Positions 57,521-64,000 of a stretch of 64,000 nt of DNA are shown one piece after another (the first letter of the stretch is position 1; each line of letters opens with the position of its first letter). Source of the stretch: Mauremys mutica (lineage: Eukaryota; Chordata; Testudines; Geoemydidae); NCBI RefSeq assembly GCF_020497125.1, contig NC_059075.1, positions 34,198,003 through 34,262,002 on the forward strand, given 5' to 3'. Position numbers and translations under genes: made by a program. The notes below the pieces were generated by a model. It was not told where the DNA came from, ran no database searches, and saw nothing but the letters and a program-made list of their open reading frames with translations.

Positions 57521-57986
57521 GAGCTGGAAATTGCTATCTGCATACCTACCCAGCCATCCCTTGTTCCAGTGCTCAGAACATTAGTGAAGTTGCATAATCT
57601 GAGAAGGGTCAATAGCCAGCCATGTTGCAGGCTATTACCATTTTGTATGCCATTGGCCAGATTCACAAGCTAGGTTATCACTCCTTTGCGCCACTCTGGA
57701 GGTGCAAGGAGGCTATAAAAGTCCAGCAGCCAGTTCTCCTTTTGGAGGTGAATTCCCTGCTGGTGCATCTTCACTCCAGTCAGATCTTATGTGTCCATCC
57801 TTTATGCCAGGATAGGAGCATGTTGGGGTCACAGAGGGGCCATGGTGGTGGTCCTGGTATGCAAGCTGTCCAACATAAAGCTGGTTTCTGAGAACCAGGG
57901 ATCTGGAAGAGGAATAATGTAGTCCAATACGTCATTCTGTTTCATCTCAGTGGAGCTAGTTCATGGTGATACTTGTGAGCATCTTA
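57521..57986. other. Non-coding, nothing recognised
   Basis: No repeat or exon recognised with confidence; a GGCCAGATTC phrase near 57655 may be MITE-derived. Confidence 0.4.
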
Positions 57987-58207
57987 GGGCATGTCTACAC
58001 TTATCTCCGGAGCGATCAACCCAGCAGGGGTCGATTTATCGTGTCTAGTGAAGATGCAATAAATTGACCGTACTCCACCGGAGCGAGGAGCGCAAGCAGA
58101 GTCGATGGGGGAGCATCAGCAGCCGACCTACTGCAGTGAAGACACCATGGTAAGTAGATCCAAGTATGTCAACTTCAGATCAATCGCCCCACAGTGTAGA
58201 CCAGGCC
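57987..58207. mobile_element. Harbinger MITE with perfect TTA duplication
   Basis: The ends GGGCATGTCTACACT and (reverse complement) GGCCTGGTCTACACT are flanked by TTA at 57984-57986 and 58208-58210, the canonical PIF/Harbinger target duplication. It is 221 bp with no coding content. It gives the clearest evidence that the GTCTACACT family uses Harbinger chemistry. Confidence 0.9.
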
Positions 58208-60109
58208 TTATATTGGTAATTTTTTTTTGAAGCTCTAGACTAAAGATTTCTAGTGTTGGGAGAACCTCTAAGGAGTTGTGTGTCCAAGGTGAGAATAGAT
58301 TAGCTCCCAAAGTGGATGATGGACTTTTCTCAAATGTTCTCTAAAATATTCAAATATCTTGAGTTCATGTTATTTTCTCCTGTGACTTGCAGTACTTCCT
58401 ACTTCTAGTCTATCCCAAAGCATGACAAAGCGCTTCCTTTCTTGTTTGATTTAGGCTCTTCTGGTTCAGCTGGAATCCAGATATCAATCCCAAACATGTT
58501 TTGTTCAACATTTGGGTGAAGATTCTGAGCAATTGTTTTATATGAACCCTAATTATTTCACATAGTCAAAGTGGCAAATTGAAATGGTTCCTTTTCCCAT
58601 TATCTGCTGTTTAAAATATGCCCCTTCAAGACTGTCTGGCCATGTATTATGCATTTTATGTGTTGATATAAACATAGGGAGATGGCCTTTTAAACCCCAA
58701 GCCATAATGGCTTCATCCCAATCTGTTTGTTACATCTTGTTTTGGATCTTTTATCCTGATGCCTTTAGAGTGAAATTCACTTCACCGAAGAGGCTGCATA
58801 CAAGGACCTCATGTGTAGGGTCACCAAGTTCCCCTGATATAATTTTTGGTTGCTCTTGTAGGGAAGCAAATAAGTCATTGTTTGACCAGCACAGCTGTTG
58901 TACACGTAAGGCTAATTTGATTAAATAAACTGTTCTGGTTTAAAGAAGTCCACCATAAACCACTTATCCTTTAGGGATAGACTATTGAACCCCTTACACT
59001 CCTATTGGGAGTAACAGGGATGCACTCACCTCTCACAAGTGTCACCTGGCCAGTGCATGTGCCTGCATTCTTTCTCTACCTATTTGCAATGGGTCTTCGT
59101 TGACTCAGCCCTCCTGCCAAGTCATACACAGTTTGAGATAAAAGACAAGGAAACCCCTTTCAGGGTACAAGCCCAACAGAGGCCTCTCTGAGTGCCCTCT
59201 GTGATGTCTCTCTGTTTGTCCCTGCTCCAGAATAGAGCAGTGCCCCAGGGCTCTTTCCATGGGGGCAATGTCTTGGCCCTCTTAGGGCCTTTCTGGCCAC
59301 AACTCTCTAACTGGGCCACTGCATTTCAGTTCCCCCCACTGGGGGTGCCTCAATGTCCAGGCTACTTCCCTGCTGTGGGTAATGGGGACCTGGGGGGAGG
59401 GGCGGGGGGCAGAGGCCTGCCCACTACTCCAGGTCCCAGCCCAGGGACCCTGTCCTCTGTGTCCCTTTATCTAAGTCATATCACTGCTCTAATTCTCTGG
59501 GCCACTTCCCCGCAGCCCTGTGTCATCTTCACCCTTACCTCAGGGTCTTGTCCTGATGGAGTCCCCGCAACAAGCTCAGGGCTCCTTCTCACTCTCCCCA
59601 ACTTCTGGCAGGATTACCTCATCCAAGGTCCTGCAGCTCCCTCAGCCAGCCACACACCATCCACACTCCTTCAGCTCTAGTGAGGAACTGACCTCACACT
59701 GGCCCTGCAGCTCTTCTCATACTAGCTGCTAAGTCCTGATTGGTTGCTTCCCACACAGCTGCTCTAGGCAGCTTGGAAGAACTCTCTATTGTACTTTTCT
59801 GGGTTGGGGTATGGCAGGGCCACAAGGCCGCCAGCAGGGTGTGTCAGGGCCTGGGCCACCCCATCATACGGGGGCAGTTACTCAAACAAGTAATCACTTT
59901 GAAATCAATAGGTCTACTAATGCAAGTAACTGTACCTCAGTGGGAGTTAATGGCTCACAATTAGGCCCCTAGTAAGTATAGAATCAGACAGCATACAGTA
60001 AGATCTAGTATCTTTTCTTCAAAGATCCTAAAGGGTTCAACATGCTTCACAAACTAAATACCCAAGGATTGCCCATCACTGAAATGGGTGGAATCGAACT
60101 GCTTTCAAA
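58208..60109. other. Non-coding, nothing recognised
   Basis: Includes a C-rich stretch (59290-59700) whose open frames are compositional. No repeat or exon recognised. Confidence 0.4.
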
Positions 60110-60111
60110 TA

Positions 60112-60175
60112 GTGCTGTCAAACAATAAAAAAAATGAATTGTGATTAATTGCACGATTAAAAAAATTGACAGCCC
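60112..60175. mobile_element. Tiny TA-flanked palindromic MITE
   Basis: The ends GTGCTGTCAA and TTGACAGCCC form an inverted repeat. TA flanks on both sides (60110-60111 and 60176-60177). It is 64 bp with an AT-rich interior (TGAATTGTGATTAATTGCAC). Confidence 0.7.
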
Positions 60176-60450
60176 TACTTTCAAGCAAAGCATAACAGCA
60201 ATGAACAGCATTTAATAGGCAGAAAGAGGAAGAATACTGTATCCAGTTAAAACTTATTTAGTGGCTTCTAATATCACCTAATTTAATATTCTTTTTAGTA
60301 TGTTTAAATCATAAATGCTCGAAAGTAAACTCCTGAGATATCAGGGGATATTGATTTTAATCAGTGCAAAAGGAAATGGTTCAAAATTGAAACAAACAGT
60401 CACCACCACTGGCAAAATTATGTAGATACCTCCTTTGCTTCTGTCTGTTA

Positions 60451-60782
60451 GGGTACATATATGCTGCAAGTGAGGGTGTGATTATAGCATGTGTAGGCAT
60501 GCCTGTCCTAGCTTTAACCTAGCTGGCGTGGCTAAAAATAATAGTGTAACTGGGCAGCACAGGCTTCAGCATGGGCTAGCAACCCAAGTATGTACTTAAG
60601 CTCCTTAGCTGGCTGGTACTCAGGTAGCTAACCAAATATCGTACTCAGGCAGCAGGCCTGTGTTGAAGCCCATACGGCCATGTCTACATTACTATTGTTA
60701 CCTGCATGAGCTAGATTAAAGCTAGTATGGATATGTCTAGCCATGATACAATCACAGGTTCCCTTGCAGTGTGCATATACCC
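60451..60782. mobile_element. Fold-back MITE with Harbinger-like ends
   Basis: GGGTACATATATGCTGCAAG at the left pairs with CTTGCAGTGTGCATATACCC at the right, and inner arms (CCTAGCTTTAACCTAGCT / AGCTAGATTAAAGCTAG) pair too. It is 332 bp with a near-hairpin design and no coding content. Confidence 0.78.
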
Positions 60783-61627
60783 TAAATTCTCCTTCCGAAC
60801 TCTGTGTTTCCTTTAATGACTGGACAGTCAACAAGCTACCTAGCAAACTGGCTCCAGTAAGCAGCAGGGAAAATATTCACACTTTATTTATTTCTGTTTA
60901 GGAATGTACGCAAGTGGAGTCTTGCAGTGTAGCATCCTGTTATCAGTGACCCACTGTTGATTAAGACCGTGGAGATACCAATCTGCCTGGGTACCAACTC
61001 ATTACATAAGCTGGCTTTTTCAGTTAGGAGGTTCACCTATCATTTTAAGCAAATAAAAACTTACATTGGATTGGATTTCACTGCCTCAAATAGGAAAAAA
61101 TGGCACCCCACTGCAAATGTCTTCTAGCTGTAAAGCCAAATCCCAGAGGTTTCATCAATACATAGAACTACTGCTTTCAGTTTTTAATGGTCAATGTCAG
61201 CTCCGATAAGGATGTGCATGCTTTTTATTGAAAGAGCCTTCCCCTCTTCTCTCTCTCGCTTTCTTTTTAACTCAGTACCTTCAGCCTGTCGCTATCACTG
61301 ATCTGATAGCTGTGTCTGCAGGATTTTGTTGGTGTTACCTGCTCAACACATTTCAGAAATATTTTCCTCATTTTTTAACTATGAATTTCAAGCTTTCCAG
61401 GTCTGGAGTCAAGCTTATTTCAGTAGTTTTTCCTGTAGAGGCAACAGTAAATATCAAATATACCCCAGTAAGTCTGGGTGCTCTTGGGTAGACTTGGGAT
61501 GGATCCTAACATCCTTAACATTTGGAAGTCCAGATCAGGCTCCAACCTTTGTGAATGGGGCCCATTTTTCATCTTGACATGCTCATAGTTTTATGTCAGC
61601 TACTCCATTCTAACAACCCAAGCACAA
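60783..61627. other. Non-coding, nothing recognised
   Basis: No repeat or exon recognised. Confidence 0.4.
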
Positions 61628-61838
61628 AACATCTACAAAGCACTGAACAAACATTAACAAATTAAGCCCCCACAACACACTTTGAGGCAGGGAAGTACGA
61701 TTATCCCCATTGTACAGGTGTGAAACCAAGGGACTGAAAGGGTAAGTGACTTATCTCAGGTCATTCAGCAAATCAGTGAGAGGGCTAGGACAAATTCTAC
61801 AACTCCTGGAGCCCTCCCTACCTGTCCACACACAATCC
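61628..61838 (+). repeat. L3-like repeat tail
   Basis: AAAGCACTGAACAAACATTA, GATTATCCCCATTGTACAGG and AAGTGACTTATCTCAGGTCA match the common old amniote repeat. It is followed directly by the hAT at 61846. Confidence 0.6.
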
Positions 61839-61845
61839 CTTAGAG

Positions 61846-62180
61846 CAGGGATCGGCAACCTTTGGCCCGCGGCCCTCCAGGGTAAGCACCCTGGTGGGCC
61901 GGACCGGTTTGTTTACCTGCCGCGTCTGCAGGTTCGGCTGATCACAGCTTCCGCTGGCCATGGTTCACCACTCCAGGCCAATGGAGGCTGCAAGAAGTGG
62001 CGCGGGCCGAGGGATGTTCTGGCCGCCTCTTCCCGCAGCCCCCATTGGCCTGGAATGGCGAACTGCGGCCAATGGGAGCTGCAATCAGCTGAACCTGCAG
62101 ATGCGGCAGGTAAACAAACCAGGCCGGCCCGCCAGGGGGCTTACCCTGACGGGCCGCGTGCCAAAGGTTGCTGATCCCTG
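61846..62180. mobile_element. Short fold-back hAT element
   Basis: CAGGGATCGGCAACCTTTGG at the left pairs with CCAAAGGTTGCTGATCCCTG at the right. Inner arms also pair (GTTTGTTTACCTGCC / GGCAGGTAAACAAAC; CAGGCCAATGG / CCATTGGCCTGG). CAG ends fit hAT, but the 8-bp duplication is poorly preserved. It is 335 bp, GC-rich and non-coding. Confidence 0.82.
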
Positions 62181-64000
62181 ATATAAAGTATCAGGTTTAT
62201 CATACACCAGGTATAATATGGGAAGAGACAAAAGCCCTTAAAATCCCACCTGCCCTGCAGGAGGGGAGGATGGCCTCTTTAAATGCAGGAACTCAGTGTT
62301 GTTCAATGGAACCACTCTGTAGGAACTCCCTTCAGCTTTAAATGTGAGTTATTTGGAAGGATGGGGTATGTAAAAAGAGAAGGTTATATTTTAATTATTT
62401 TGCAGCCTTGTCTATGGCTGTTACTACAAGGGAGCTGTTATGATAAATTTGGTGAGTGTAGCTCTTCATTGGCAGGACCTGGACTCCTTTTTGGAAGGGG
62501 CACTTAGAGGTCATGATTACATTGAATGCTTTGGAACAGAGAGCCATCATCACTTCTGTAACCTCTGCAGCGATCCTCTCAATCCATCCGGCAGCTATTC
62601 ATTTGTTCCATTAGAAGCTGGGAAGGAAGGATGATTGTTCTGAGACAGAATGTTTCCTTAGTGTTTTAATGGCCAGATTATCTCCTATATGGGAAAAACC
62701 TGTCTGGGGACAGAACTCCATGATTCTCTACCTAATTGTGTGTGTGCGCGTATGTGTGGATGGTGGGGGGAATTGGTGAAGTGTACTAAGCATAGCGTGG
62801 GAAACGGGGACCTGTACCCTAAACCCCTGGATGTCCTAAGATCATCACAGAACTTAGGACTCTTGGTTGAGGTCAAGATCATTCCTATAGAGAAGGTTCT
62901 GTGCCTCTTCTTTTATCATTAATTCCTCCAAGAGCCAGGTTACCATGTTCTGCATTCTTGAAATTGCCCAAAAACCTCTTGCAGGGGGGATTTCTATGGC
63001 AGGATGTGCAGACGGGGCTAGGCACTGCTGGATGAGTCAGCATTATCTTACTTGCGGAGCCCTGGCAATTTCTAGAGGGATGGTCCTGGGGAGAGTGGCC
63101 CTTCCTCCAGCCCAATCTCCTCTGGAATCCAAAGCTTTGTCTGGGATTCTTTCAGGGAGCCTCTGAATCTAAGGGCATGTGCTGTGGGGACCCAGCTCCC
63201 CAGCCCTATGTTTGGATGCTGCTCCCCCAGATGTTGCTCCCCTCAGTTCTGTGAAGTGGAGTGGAGCATGTGGCTCTTTAGCAGTCATACATTGGAAAAT
63301 GTTTTTTTTCAAGATGGTGCCTTTGGTGGTCACATAGCTTAAAATGCAATGGTTCTTAAGGTGATGAATAGGGATGTGAAAATTCCATTTTTCCCCCAGA
63401 ATCATTGGGTGTGAAATAGTGGCATCACTGTTCAGTAGATATTTTAGCAAATGCAAATCAAGACAATAATAACTGCTATGGAGAGAGGTCTCTGTGGCTG
63501 GGGACAGGGTGGGAAGCTTGTAAGTGTAAGGAAAAGGAAGGGGATTTGACCATGGGATGGGGGCATCCGTAGGTTTATTTGAGCCTCTCTTGTATCTGTG
63601 GAATTGGGCTGGATGTCATGGGAAAACAGGCTTTGTTGGGAGACTTCTATTCTGTCATCCTAGAGGATACTCTTTCTTTGGCATCTGGGCACTTCTTTCT
63701 CTGTAGATCTTAACCAGAGCAAGAAAAAGGGAGTGAAAAATGGGGAAAAAACCCAACAACCAAAAACATTATTAGTATGTCAGAATCGTAAACCTGTTCC
63801 ACTTCCATTTGGTTCTAAAAATGAGCAAAGGTTTCTTGGAGGGGGAGAGTAAGTGGAGATATTTTGTGGAACTGCTTCTTCCTTCCCTATACACAGATTA
63901 CAACTGCCAAGAGCTATGAGTGTGTCCTGTCTATCTGGTTAGATGTTGCATATTTCAGAAAATTAACTGTTGCAGGCTAAGCACCTGTCTGTCTGTAGCT
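62181..64000. other. Non-coding, nothing recognised
   Basis: No repeat family was recognised. A short acceptor-donor pair at 62405/62452 encloses 46 bp with an open frame, too little to call an exon. Confidence 0.4.

Noticed and set aside
62406..62451. 46-bp micro-exon-like segment with TTTTGCAG acceptor and GGTGAGT donor
   Set aside because: The segment is open in one frame, but it is too short, has no partner exon, and such pairs occur by chance in 64 kb.
1..64000. CRISPR array, operons or bacterial genes
   Set aside because: No regularly spaced direct repeats and no ribosome-binding sites with tiled genes; repeat content and spliced transposon genes are those of a vertebrate.

Overview
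This is vertebrate nuclear DNA, most likely from a turtle (Testudines) or another non-avian reptile. That call rests on the repeats: CR1 LINE tails, MIR/L3-like ancient amniote repeats, many short PIF/Harbinger elements with the end GGTCTACACT / AGTGTAGAC, several reptile-type solo LTRs, and a Gmr1-like Ty3/gypsy remnant with a SCAN-like capsid. No prokaryotic gene organisation, CRISPR array, rRNA or ordinary tRNA gene is visible. I recognise no host protein-coding gene. The window reads as intergenic or intronic DNA layered with transposons, with a few single-copy stretches that may be conserved non-coding DNA and one weak candidate exon (minus strand, about 24.93-25.27 kb).

The largest structure (3398-13830) is a near-complete PIF/Harbinger transposon. 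It has a Myb/SANT-like DNA-binding gene on the plus strand (two exons, 3743-5753) and a convergent DDE transposase on the minus strand (5971-13463). Each gene carries a one-base frameshift. The transposase is also split by a gammaretrovirus-like provirus (6729-12934) flanked by a 4-bp CTTT duplication. Its two 636-bp LTRs differ at one base, and its primer-binding site matches tRNA-Asn. The proviral interior is heavily decayed or deleted: only a Gag matrix start, an integrase C-terminal remnant and an Env-like remnant can be read.

Region by region: 1-3.4 kb holds a solo LTR and an old L3-like repeat hit by a small hAT element. 3.4-13.8 kb is the Harbinger plus provirus. 16.5-20.8 kb holds a tRNA-headed SINE piece, a hAT with a perfect 8-bp duplication, a TA-flanked MITE, two gypsy remnants on opposite strands and a Harbinger MITE. 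22.4-27.7 kb holds CR1, a solo LTR with 5-bp duplication, and a three-deep nest (L3-like repeat, Harbinger MITE, solo LTR). 28-38 kb is mainly unique DNA with MIR, L3 and SINE fragments. 39-44 kb holds a minus-strand solo LTR, a rearranged tRNA-Pro-primed ERV fragment with a G-to-A pattern, and CR1. 46.5-49.7 kb holds fold-back elements, one with four alternating tRNA-like modules. 56-62.2 kb holds hAT and MITE insertions. The rest shows nothing recognisable.

Functionally the window records transposon interactions: one two-gene Harbinger whose ends resemble several short Harbinger-like elements nearby, and a young provirus that was probably copied in trans because its own genes are unreadable. 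Family names come from recognising motifs by eye; no database search was run.
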